A stretch of 5,593 bases of DNA from Bacteroidota bacterium. GTDB lineage: Bacteria > Bacteroidota > Bacteroidia > Bacteroidales > PUMT01. The notes under the pieces are model-generated. The model saw nothing but the letters and a program-made list of their open reading frames with translations. It was not told where the DNA came from and did no database searches. Positions 1-5,451 of this stretch are shown one piece after another. The number at the start of each line of letters is the position of its first letter. Position 1 is the stretch's first letter. Where the stretch lies: the NCBI GenBank assembly GCA_003567115.1, contig PXAP01000284.1, forward strand, positions 1 through 5,593, written 5' to 3'. A program made the position numbers and the translations under genes.

Positions 1-35
1 TTGAAAAGCAGATTATCCGTATAATGAATTTGTAA
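1..35 (+). other. Possible 3' end of an upstream plus-strand gene
   Basis: The frame starting at base 3 reads EKQIIRIMNL and then stops with TAA at 33-35. The same codons recur at 137-169, inside a 16-codon ORF that opens with ATG at 119 (MGVPWIEKQ...). Because other genes in this window have their 3' ends repeated downstream, I infer that this may be the tail of a gene lying mostly left of the window, followed by its duplicated copy. Nothing else supports coding, and chance is possible. Confidence 0.25.
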
Positions 36-39
36 CATA

Positions 40-69
40 TTGTTAAATAAATTGATAACTATACTTTAT
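40..69 (+). promoter_or_regulatory. Bacteroidetes-type promoter-like sequence, repeat copy 1
   Basis: TTG at 40-42 is followed after 19 bases by TACTTTAT at 62-69. This is close to the Bacteroidetes primary sigma pattern TTTG-N19-TAnnTTTG, with the last base of the -7 element mismatched. No gene starts soon after it, so it may be unused, drive a small RNA, or be a chance match in AT-rich DNA. Confidence 0.3.
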
Positions 70-173
70 TCGGATGAATCCCCATGAGCTGACGCTCACA
101 AAATATAATGTATAAAGCATGGGCGTTCCATGGATTGAAAAGCAGATTATCCGTATAATGAATTTGTAACATA

Positions 174-203
174 TTGTTAAATAAATTGATAACTATACTT
201 TAT
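174..203 (+). promoter_or_regulatory. Bacteroidetes-type promoter-like sequence, repeat copy 2
   Basis: This is the duplicate of the element in copy 1: TTG at 174-176, a 19-base spacer, and TACTTTAT at 196-203. A further exact TAnnTTTG match, TACTTTG-type, is approached at 222-228 just after the core ends, but it has no -33 partner. If active, the transcript would start about 270 bases before the beta-barrel gene. Confidence 0.3.
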
Positions 204-221
204 TCGGATGAATCCCCATGA

Positions 222-474
222 TACTTTGTAACACAAAATGCAATGAATAAAGCAAGGGGATTGACCTGCGGTCGATCTCACATGCAATTGACTTATCATT
301 TTGAAAAAAAAGCTGATGTGACATTCATCCGTTTGAAATGCCGAACATGAATTACTTGCTAAACATAATTAATTGAATATTAACTTGATTAACCTGTTTT
401 ATTAGCATGAAAAATTAATGTAATATTTTTGTTAGTTTTATGGGCATTATTTAAAAATCATAAAATCCACTGCA
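222..474. other. AT-rich non-coding leader region before the barrel gene
   Basis: No convincing ORF is present on either strand. Small structures include TTTGT-AAC-ACAAA (225-237) and GACC-TGC-GGTC (263-273). ATTCATCCG at 323-331 is the reverse complement of part of the upstream duplication (71-79 and 205-213). The last 130 bases are very AT-rich and hold the likely promoter of the barrel gene. Confidence 0.5.
424..431 (+). promoter_or_regulatory. Likely -7 element for the barrel gene
   Basis: TATTTTTG matches the Bacteroidetes -7 consensus TAnnTTTG exactly and ends 43 bases before the start codon. That is almost the same spacing as the equivalent element before gltA. The -33 region has only a T-run (397-400) at a non-ideal distance, so the promoter may be weak or assisted. 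In AT-rich DNA a chance match is possible. Confidence 0.4.
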
Positions 475-1053
475 ATGAAAAAAATATTATTAACCGCACT
501 AATATCAACAGCAATGATTTTTTCCGCAACAGCACAGGAAAACTTCATGTGGCTATCCGGTACCCTGCAATTATCGGGTACTGATCACAATCGTGACAGC
601 GAAGCATCTTTTACCCTGATTCCCGAAGTCGGATATCATATTGACCGGCCCTGGGCTGTGGGGGGACAGCTTGGCTTCGACATCGACCGGACGGGCCGTG
701 CTGATGATACAAGAAGAGAAAGCCGGATAATGATTGCTCCATTTGTACGCTATTCTTTGGGGGATCCCGGAACTATAGACCTTTTCGCGCAGGGTGAACT
801 GCCCCTGAATTTTTATGGCGGCAAGGATTATGACGGCTCTTCCCTGCCCTCTTCAACCTCGGTAGGCTTTAATTTACGTCCCGGACTGGCCTACCGGTTT
901 GCCCTGAACTGGAATGCCACCATCTATATGCCTCCTGTTCTCTCTGTTGAATCGCACAATGATGTTTCAACATTTGAGTTTGGTATAAACGACGGCTATA
1001 CCATTCAGCGGTATATACTGAGTGCTGCCTTTGGTATTACCTATATTTTCTGA
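475..1053 (+). CDS. Secreted outer-membrane beta-barrel protein
   Basis: This 192-residue protein starts with a clear Sec signal peptide: KK at 2-3, a hydrophobic core to about residue 16, and an A-T-A site with cleavage predicted after Ala20. The mature part is a run of alternating polar/hydrophobic segments rich in Gly and aromatics, at about 45-57, 60-72, 83-95, 101-113, 129-142, 145-160, 165-172 and 180-192. This fits an eight-stranded barrel. It ends in ...GITYIF, and a C-terminal Phe is the usual recognition signal for the BAM complex. I infer a small outer-membrane barrel of the OMP_b-brl type common in Bacteroidetes; ligand and role are unknown. There is no Shine-Dalgarno sequence before the ATG, which is normal for the phylum. 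It may be a structural porin-like protein rather than a transporter; nothing ties it to the sulfatase downstream. Confidence 0.85.
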   Translation: MKKILLTALISTAMIFSATAQENFMWLSGTLQLSGTDHNRDSEASFTLIPEVGYHIDRPWAVGGQLGFDIDRTGRADDTRRESRIMIAPFVRYSLGDPGTIDLFAQGELPLNFYGGKDYDGSSLPSSTSVGFNLRPGLAYRFALNWNATIYMPPVLSVESHNDVSTFEFGINDGYTIQRYILSAAFGITYIF

Positions 1054-1112
1054 GCAGGATCCAGGATGCCAAATTCGGAACGGTTACCTTCAACAAATTT
1101 TTCATCCACCTG

Positions 1113-1143
1113 TATGCCGTTTAATAAATGTCCCTTATATTTG
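1113..1143 (+). promoter_or_regulatory. Likely promoter for the sulfatase gene
   Basis: TATATTTG at 1136-1143 is an exact match to the Bacteroidetes -7 element. Exactly 19 bases upstream is TATG (1113-1116), three of four matches to the -33 TTTG. The predicted transcript starts near 1149 and carries a leader of about 110 bases. The sulfatase would then be expressed independently of the barrel gene. Confidence 0.5.
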
Positions 1144-1245
1144 AAACTGAGGTAAAATCTAAGCTCAACTGATAAATGCAACTTCTTCAGAGGAGATAAA
1201 GATTAATTTTTTCAATACAGCAGGAGAAAGAGAATACTCATTGAA

Positions 1246-1258
1246 AAACCGGAGGTTT
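1246..1258 (+). promoter_or_regulatory. Strong ribosome binding site in a small hairpin, sulfatase
   Basis: GGAGG at 1251-1255 lies five bases before ATG 1261. It fixes the start codon and is unusual here, because the other starts have no or only weak Shine-Dalgarno sequences. The motif is embedded in the inverted repeat AAACC-GGA-GGTTT (1246-1258), a short stem that could partly mask it. Confidence 0.6.
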
Positions 1259-1260
1259 AT

Positions 1261-2769
1261 ATGAACAGAATCCATATTGAATCGACTCTGCCGGGAGCAG
1301 CCATTATGCTGGGCATATTTACCGGTGGATGTGAGGCGCCACCTGAAAGAGCCCCACGTGAACCTGAAAAACCCAACATCATATATATTCTTGCCGACGA
1401 TCTGGGATACGGCGACCTGGGAAGCTACGGGCAGGAAAATATTATGACGCCCAACCTGGACAGGATGGCCCGGGAAGGTATGCGCTTTACCCGGCACTAT
1501 GCCGGCAGTACCGTCAGCGCCCCCTCCAGGGCAGTGCTGATGACCGGCCTGCATACCGGCCATGCGCCGATACGGGGTAACAGGGAGATCATGCCCATCG
1601 GTCAGTATCCGCTGCAATACTCAACTGTAACCTTTCCAAAGATTTTGCAGGAAGCCGGTTATACCACCGGGGCCTTCGGCAAATGGGGACTTGGTCCGCC
1701 CGACTCGGAAGGGGCACCCTCGCACCAGGGATTCGACCGGTTTTTCGGGCTGTTGTGCCAGAGGAGATCTCATTTCTTTTATCCTGAATTTCTCTTCAGC
1801 GTCGAACATGGAAAGCCTGCCGAACGGGTATACCTGGAGGGTAATGTGACGGAGGATGCTTCAAGGGAGGGTTTTGAAAGGCCCGGATCGGGCCCGCCCA
1901 TTGAGCGGGGGCAGTACAGCGCCGATGTCATGACCGCCGAAGCCCTCTCTTTTATCGATCAGAACAGCGACCGGCCGTTTTTCCTCTACCTGCCCACCCA
2001 GCTACCCCATGCCTCCCTTACCGTTCCCGATGATGCGATGGCCCTGTACCTGGACGAAGAGGGGGGAAGCATTTTTGAGGAGGAAACTTCTCACCCTTTC
2101 GGGGGATATACACGGCAGTCGATGCCGAAGGCTGCATATGCCGCCATGGTGACGCGCCTGGACCAGCATGTGGGGATGATACTGGATAAGCTTGAGGATA
2201 AAGGGTTAGCGGAGAACACACTGGTCATCTTTACCAGTGATAACGGTTCATACACCGAAGGAGGTTACCACTACTCCATGCACAACTCCAACGCCCCGCT
2301 GCGCGGCGGGAAAAGGGACCTCTATGAAGGGGGTATCCGGGTCCCGACTATCGCCTGGTGGCCCGGGCAAATAGAAGCAGGAAGCATAAGCGATCATATT
2401 TCCGGCTTTCAGGATATGATGCCTACCTTCGCCGAGCTGGCCGGTTCACAGCCGCCACCCCAAACAGACGGCATATCGATGGTGCCCGCACTGCTTGGCA
2501 GGGGTGATCAGCAGGAGCATGAGTATCTCTACTGGGAGTTTCATGCGATGGGGGGAAGGCAGGCCGTACGAATGGGAAAATGGAAAGCAGTGAGGCTGAA
2601 TGTGCGGGAAAACAGGAATGCCCCGATTGAACTTTATAACCTGGAAGAGGATATAGCCGAACAGAACGATGTGGCTGACCGGCATCCTGACATTGTTGAA
2701 AAGATGGACCGGATCATGCACGAGGCACATGTGCCTTCCAAACTGTTTCCGCTTTTTGATGCGGATTAA
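1261..2769 (+). CDS. Family S1 arylsulfatase-type sulfatase, Ser-type, putative lipoprotein
   Basis: This 502-residue enzyme is predicted to hydrolyse a sulfate ester, probably on a sulfated glycan. Alkaline-phosphatase-fold sulfatase landmarks are in order: metal-binding DD (46-47), the activation motif S-A-P-S-R (86-90), GKWGLG (140-145), PTQLPHA with His250, SDNG (326-329) with the metal pair D327/N328, and LRGGK (347-351). Ser86 takes the place of Cys, so formylglycine must be made by a radical-SAM anSME enzyme, which is not in this window. The third residue of GKWxLG is Gly where many sulfatases have a His; with the QGFDRFFG and CQRR stretch (156-169) this suggests one particular S1 subfamily, which I cannot name. 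The N-terminus has a hydrophobic stretch (10-23) ending in TGGC with Cys24, a weak lipobox, so surface or periplasmic anchoring is likely. The coding region looks GC-richer than the leader regions. Substrate unknown. Confidence 0.9.
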   Translation: MNRIHIESTLPGAAIMLGIFTGGCEAPPERAPREPEKPNIIYILADDLGYGDLGSYGQENIMTPNLDRMAREGMRFTRHYAGSTVSAPSRAVLMTGLHTGHAPIRGNREIMPIGQYPLQYSTVTFPKILQEAGYTTGAFGKWGLGPPDSEGAPSHQGFDRFFGLLCQRRSHFFYPEFLFSVEHGKPAERVYLEGNVTEDASREGFERPGSGPPIERGQYSADVMTAEALSFIDQNSDRPFFLYLPTQLPHASLTVPDDAMALYLDEEGGSIFEEETSHPFGGYTRQSMPKAAYAAMVTRLDQHVGMILDKLEDKGLAENTLVIFTSDNGSYTEGGYHYSMHNSNAPLRGGKRDLYEGGIRVPTIAWWPGQIEAGSISDHISGFQDMMPTFAELAGSQPPPQTDGISMVPALLGRGDQQEHEYLYWEFHAMGGRQAVRMGKWKAVRLNVRENRNAPIELYNLEEDIAEQNDVADRHPDIVEKMDRIMHEAHVPSKLFPLFDAD

Positions 2770-2853
2770 TCCGTTTTAGTCACTTACAACACGCCCGAGG
2801 CACAACAATTTCGCCGGGCTTCTGCTTATTTTGCGAATTGATCCGTTTTAATC
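2761..2853 (+). repeat. Diverged echo of the sulfatase 3' end
   Basis: Bases 2761-2781 cover the last two codons, the TAA stop and 12 bases after it. They match 2833-2853 at 18 of 21 positions, 72 bp downstream. The stop codon position is kept (TAA becomes TGA), and a GCTT-plus-T-run lies before both copies with a one-base shift. The right copy overlaps the first 30-bp repeat. Two of the three differences are G/A changes, as expected for an aged duplication. Confidence 0.6.
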
Positions 2854-2937
2854 CCCCGTAAGGGGAATATTTACGCAGACCGGCGCATACAAAAAGAGCC
2901 CGGGAGAGTTTTAATCCCCCGAAAGGGGAATATTTAC
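2845..2937. repeat. Pair of 30-bp hairpin repeats separated by 33 bp
   Basis: Units at 2845-2874 and 2908-2937 begin GTTTTAATCCCCC, end GGGGAATATTTAC, and match at 29 of 30 positions. The single difference (T/A) is in the loop of an internal TCCCC...GGGGA hairpin. Similarity stops sharply on both sides, and the 33-bp interval (2875-2907) resembles neither flank. Repeat length, internal dyad and spacer length are in the CRISPR range; on the minus strand the repeat ends in ATTAAAAC, like many CRISPR repeats. With only two units and no cas gene, a dispersed REP-like intergenic repeat is at least as likely. Confidence 0.85.
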
Positions 2938-3010
2938 CGGTCATTTAACTGACCGCACGGTAATATTCTGATCGATCTTTCAATCCTTCAGTTTGTTACC
3001 GGTCATTTAA
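2934..3010. repeat. 15-bp direct repeat of the gltA 3' end
   Basis: TTACCGGTCATTTAA occurs at 2996-3010, where it encodes the last codons and stop of gltA on the minus strand (LNDR then TAA). It occurs again without mismatch at 2934-2948, 62 bp further downstream of that gene. The outer copy shares its first four bases with the end of the second 30-bp repeat. Confidence 0.85.
2938..2955. terminator. Small hairpin in the convergent region, possible weak terminator
   Basis: CGGTCA (2938-2943) pairs with TGACCG (2950-2955) around a TTTAAC loop. It lies between the convergent sulfatase and gltA genes, where termination from both sides is expected. There is no T-run directly after the stem on either strand, so intrinsic termination is doubtful. 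The two CCCC/GGGG hairpins at 2852-2866 and 2915-2929 could share the job. Confidence 0.25.
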
Positions 3011-4339
3011 TTTAACATATTTCTTTTCGGGCGCCACACTCTTATAGCCGGGCCTGATTATTTTCCCCCTGTTGGCGATCTCTTCCAGCCTGTGGGCACT
3101 CCAGCCTGATACCCTGGCTGCTGCAAACAGCGGTGTGAACAGTTCGGGAGGTATATCCAGCATCCTGTAAACAAGACCTGAATAAAAATCAACGTTTGCG
3201 CTTATCCCTTTATACATTTTCCTGTGCCCGGATATCACCTCAGGGGCCAGCTTTTCCACCCTTGAATAGATATCAAATTCTTCAGTTATCCCCTTTTCTT
3301 TTGCAATTTTCTCTGCATATTTCTTTAATATCACTGCTCTCGGATCGGACAGGGAATAGACTGCATGCCCCACTCCATAGATCAGCCCCAGCTTGTCAAA
3401 GGCCTGTTTGGACAATATCTTTTTAAGATAGGCGGAGATCTCATCATCATCTTTCCAGTCGCCTACATTACTCTTAATATCTTCCATCATCCCGGAAACC
3501 TTGACATTTGCCCCCCCGTGCCTGGGCCCTTTCAGTGAACCTATCGAGGCTGCTATTGCCGAATAGGTGTCAGTGCCCGATGATGTAACCACATGAGTCG
3601 TGAAAGTGGAGTTATTGCCCCCTCCGTGCTCTGCATGCAATACAAGCAACAGATCGAGAATCTTTGCCTCCAGTTTTGTGTACTGATGGTCGCGCCTGAG
3701 AATATGAAGCAGATTTTCAGCGATTGACAGCTCTTTTACCGGTTTGTGGATGATCAGGCTTTCTTCCTTGAAGTAAAACTGGAGTATGGCATATGCGTAG
3801 ACCGCCAGCAGCGAAAAATTTGATATCAGGTAGATGGACTGACCCAGTACATTCTCAAGCGATGTGTCATCAGCATCGCTGTCATAACTGTAAAGCGCCA
3901 GCACACTTCTTGACAGGGCGTTCATAAGATCCCTGGAGGGCGACTTTATCATTATATCGCGGATAAAACCGGCGGGGAGATTCCTGTATTGACCCATTAT
4001 CTCATTGAACATATTTAATTGTTCCCTGTCTGGAAGATTGCCAAACAGCAACAGGTAAACAGTTTCTTCAAATCCGAATCTCTTTTCGGAGGTAAAACCC
4101 TCAATTATTTTATTGATATCAATACCCCTGTATATCAACTGCCCTTCCATGGGGCACACTTTCCCGTCTTTTACCTCGGTTCCGCGGACTTCCGATATTT
4201 CAGTAAGACCGGCCAGGACCCCCTTTCCGCTTGCCTCCCTCAATCCGCGCTTTACGTCATGCTTTACATACAATTCATTATCGATAACACTTGTTTTTAC
4301 GATTTCCTCGCTAAGTGATTTTAACAGATCCTTGTCCAT
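2996..4339 (-). CDS. gltA: Citrate synthase
   Basis: This 447-residue protein condenses oxaloacetate and acetyl-CoA to citrate at the entry of the TCA cycle, in the cytoplasm. The family signature residues are all present: HAEHGGGNNS with His235/His238, GPRHGGAN with His274, YGVGHAVY with His325 followed by SDPRA (Asp332, Arg334), NVDFYSG with the catalytic Asp384, and Arg409 and Arg429 in the C-terminal substrate-binding region. The N-terminal GQLIYRGIDI block (66-75) is also typical. Length is slightly above the ~430 residues of most bacterial enzymes, with no sign of truncation. A 2-methylcitrate synthase cannot be excluded from sequence alone, but no prp genes are nearby. It is transcribed convergently with the sulfatase and probably from its own promoter, separate from the regulator gene 315 bp upstream. 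No Shine-Dalgarno sequence is seen before the ATG. Its 3' end is partly repeated downstream. Confidence 0.95.
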   Translation of the reverse strand: MDKDLLKSLSEEIVKTSVIDNELYVKHDVKRGLREASGKGVLAGLTEISEVRGTEVKDGKVCPMEGQLIYRGIDINKIIEGFTSEKRFGFEETVYLLLFGNLPDREQLNMFNEIMGQYRNLPAGFIRDIMIKSPSRDLMNALSRSVLALYSYDSDADDTSLENVLGQSIYLISNFSLLAVYAYAILQFYFKEESLIIHKPVKELSIAENLLHILRRDHQYTKLEAKILDLLLVLHAEHGGGNNSTFTTHVVTSSGTDTYSAIAASIGSLKGPRHGGANVKVSGMMEDIKSNVGDWKDDDEISAYLKKILSKQAFDKLGLIYGVGHAVYSLSDPRAVILKKYAEKIAKEKGITEEFDIYSRVEKLAPEVISGHRKMYKGISANVDFYSGLVYRMLDIPPELFTPLFAAARVSGWSAHRLEEIANRGKIIRPGYKSVAPEKKYVKLNDR

Positions 4340-4383
4340 AATATCCGGGTTTAAAATTTAAATTTCTTTATAATGGATTTATA

Positions 4384-4411
4384 CAAATATAGAAGAATTT
4401 TTTTCTCCAAA
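4384..4411 (-). promoter_or_regulatory. Likely gltA promoter
   Basis: On the minus strand TATATTTG (4384-4391) matches TAnnTTTG exactly and lies 44 bases before the gltA start codon. TTTG (4408-4411) lies upstream with a 16-base spacer, shorter than the usual 19. The predicted leader is about 35-40 bases. Confidence 0.5.
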
Positions 4412-4456
4412 AAGAAACATACAGACAGATAAAAAATTTGCAAACACAGAAACAGA

Positions 4457-4494
4457 GAAATACCCGCCAGCCGGCTAATTTGTCGGGGTATTTC
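4457..4494 (-). terminator. Stem-loop, likely terminator of the regulator gene
   Basis: GAAATACCC (4457-4465) pairs perfectly with GGGTATTTC (4486-4494), nine base pairs around a 20-base loop that itself holds the palindrome AGCCGGCT. On the minus strand it follows the regulator gene by about 160 bases and is followed by T-rich sequence. On the plus strand TGTTGTTTTAATTTT follows, so it could act in both directions. It would insulate gltA from regulator transcription. Confidence 0.45.
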
Positions 4495-4536
4495 TGTTGT
4501 TTTAATTTTCCGGTGATTTCAGGTGAGACCTCAACC

Positions 4537-4683
4537 GGAGATTCGCTCAAGGCTTCACCGTATAAGCCAAAACTATCAGGGTGCTGGGATCATCCGAAAC
4601 TGGAGATCCGCTCGCGGCTTCACCTTATAATCCATTGCAATTGGGGTGCTGTGATCATCCGAAACTGGAGATCCGCTCAAGGG
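4537..4683 (-). repeat. Tandem repeat of the regulator-gene 3' end, period 65 bp
   Basis: Two adjacent 65-bp units (4537-4601, 4602-4666) agree at about 53 of 65 positions, with a variable nine-base patch in the middle. A third partial unit (4667-4683) lies inside the regulator gene and encodes LERIS near its C-terminus. The final codons and stop of the gene (SSFG then TGA, 4655-4666) are the end of unit 2 and have an exact counterpart at the end of unit 1. Thus the gene tail is followed by a second, non-translated copy of itself and by a further copy of the adjoining sequence. The period is not a multiple of three. Blocks GGCTTCACC, GGGTGCTG and GATCATCCGAAACT are the most conserved. Confidence 0.9.
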
Positions 4684-5341
4684 CTGCGTCATCTAATATC
4701 TCGATTTCCCGGCCGTTGATGCGGATAAGCTTCTCCTTGCGGAACTCGGACAGGGTGCGGATAACGCCCTCGGTGGTCATACCGAGATTTTCTGCAATCT
4801 CCCGGCGCGATACCGGCAGGTCAAAGACCAGGCTGTCATAAATCCCTTTGCTGAACTTAAGCAGGATATAGGCCACCTTGCCATGGGTGTTCCTTTTGCG
4901 TATCTCGAGTGATTCCTGAATGATCTTGTTCGATACCGCCCCCAGCCTCTCCATCAGGTTCATGCTGAAACGTCCGTTTTTCATGGCTATCCCTTTCATG
5001 AGGCTGATATCAATGCAGCAGAGAATCGAATCTTCAAGGGCTGAAACGGAATATGTGTGGTGCGTTTCGGAAAAAATGCCCAGCAGGCTGACGAAGTCGA
5101 AAGGGCAGGCTATGGTGATGATCTGGTCCTTCCCGGCGGCATCGGTCTTGTAAAGCTTTACCAGTCCGCTTCTTAGATAGGAAAAATACTTTATCCCCTC
5201 TCCTTCCCTGATAATAATGTCTCCCCGGGAGTAAGCCTTTTCCACCTTCTCTTCGCAAAAAAGGGATACCTCGTCTTCTCTGAAGCTCTGAAAAAAAGCT
5301 GTCCTTAATTCATACTGGTCGCAATCACATTTCGTTGCCAT
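4655..5341 (-). CDS. Crp/Fnr-family transcriptional regulator, FNR-like
   Basis: This 228-residue protein has the Crp/Fnr architecture. An N-terminal cyclic-nucleotide-binding-type beta-roll spans about 20-120 (GDIIIREGE at 40-48, FSYLRSGLVKLY at 53-64). A long dimerisation helix follows at about 122-148, then a winged helix-turn-helix at about 175-210. The recognition helix TTEGVIRTLSEF (189-200) keeps Glu191 and Arg195, the family's DNA-contacting pair. Cysteines sit at 5, 7, 29, 79, 108 and 109. An N-terminal C-x-C plus further cysteines hints at an iron-sulfur or thiol redox sensor, but the spacing is not that of E. coli FNR. A nitric-oxide or other ligand sensor is also possible. The start ATG is preceded by a modest AGGA. 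The gene is divergent from a flavoprotein gene, and two FNR-like palindromes lie between them. Its 3' end is part of a 65-bp tandem repeat. Confidence 0.9.
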   Translation of the reverse strand: MATKCDCDQYELRTAFFQSFREDEVSLFCEEKVEKAYSRGDIIIREGEGIKYFSYLRSGLVKLYKTDAAGKDQIITIACPFDFVSLLGIFSETHHTYSVSALEDSILCCIDISLMKGIAMKNGRFSMNLMERLGAVSNKIIQESLEIRKRNTHGKVAYILLKFSKGIYDSLVFDLPVSRREIAENLGMTTEGVIRTLSEFRKEKLIRINGREIEILDDAALERISSFG

Positions 5342-5411
5342 GGTTCCTGCCTTGTTCTTACCTGTATGCCCCCGGCTGTTTTCCTGCCCTCCTGCTTTTC
5401 TGAAACGGTTA

Positions 5412-5423
5412 TGATATATATCA
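5412..5423. promoter_or_regulatory. FNR/Crp-type operator, site 1
   Basis: TGATA-TA-TATCA is a perfect dyad, extended by one pair to ATGATATATATCAT (5411-5424). Written as ATGAT-N4-ATCAT it matches the FNR box TTGAT-N4-ATCAA in both TGAT/ATCA half-sites. It lies about 70 bases before the regulator start and 115 before the flavoprotein start. Confidence 0.6.
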
Positions 5424-5428
5424 TAAAG

Positions 5429-5440
5429 TGATACTTATCA
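5429..5440. promoter_or_regulatory. FNR/Crp-type operator, site 2
   Basis: TGATA-CT-TATCA is a second perfect dyad with the same half-sites and spacing as site 1, and a different centre. The two centres are 17 bp apart, about one and a half helical turns, so bound dimers would sit on different faces. Two such sites side by side in a 196-bp divergent region next to an FNR-family gene are unlikely to be chance. Confidence 0.6.
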
Positions 5441-5451
5441 TACTGTTGTGC

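Larger units (their letters stand above)
1..221 (+). repeat. Direct duplication, 87-bp identical core, 134-bp period
   Basis: Bases 1-87 are repeated without a mismatch at 135-221. Similarity continues more weakly past the core: 97-123 resembles 232-258 after a one-base shift, sharing CACAAAAT, AATG, ATAAAGCA and GGG. The repeat may therefore be an older tandem unit of about 134 bp whose distal part has diverged. The first copy begins at the window edge, so more copies could lie to the left. Each core contains a possible gene tail ending in TAA, a TAACA-TAT-TGTTA inverted repeat, and a promoter-like pair of elements. Copy 1 alone is followed by a small hairpin, TGAGC-TGAC-GCTCA (85-98). Confidence 0.95.

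Noticed and set aside
1..221. CRISPR array at the left edge
   Set aside because: An 87-bp identical core with a 47-bp gap that is itself partly similar between units does not fit CRISPR repeat and spacer sizes.
1165..1617. 150-codon ORF on the minus strand over the sulfatase 5' end
   Set aside because: It is antisense to a well-supported sulfatase whose motifs occupy the other strand. The translation is rich in Gly, His and Arg without recognisable motifs, as expected for a shadow frame in GC-rich DNA.
2446..2730. 94-codon ORF on the minus strand over the sulfatase 3' end
   Set aside because: Shadow of the sulfatase coding frame; no domain, no ribosome site and no independent intergenic space.
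2793..2832. GCCCG...CGGGC followed by T-rich sequence as the sulfatase terminator
   Set aside because: The stem is only five pairs with a 17-base loop and the T-run is broken, which is too weak to call.
2891..2912. AAAAA...CCCGGG...TTTT near-symmetrical block as an intrinsic terminator
   Set aside because: The CCCGGG core leaves no loop and the flanking arms do not pair in register, so no stable hairpin forms.
4019..4361. Two overlapping plus-strand ORFs over the gltA 5' end
   Set aside because: They are antisense to the conserved N-terminal part of citrate synthase and carry no recognisable motif.
4438..4719. 93-codon plus-strand ORF across the 65-bp repeats
   Set aside because: It runs through the tandem repeat and antisense to the regulator gene end. 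The repeated peptide segments come from the DNA repeat, not from a protein.
4340..5341. gltA and the regulator as one operon
   Set aside because: They share a strand, but a 315-bp gap with a strong stem-loop and a separate -7 element before gltA argue for independent transcription.
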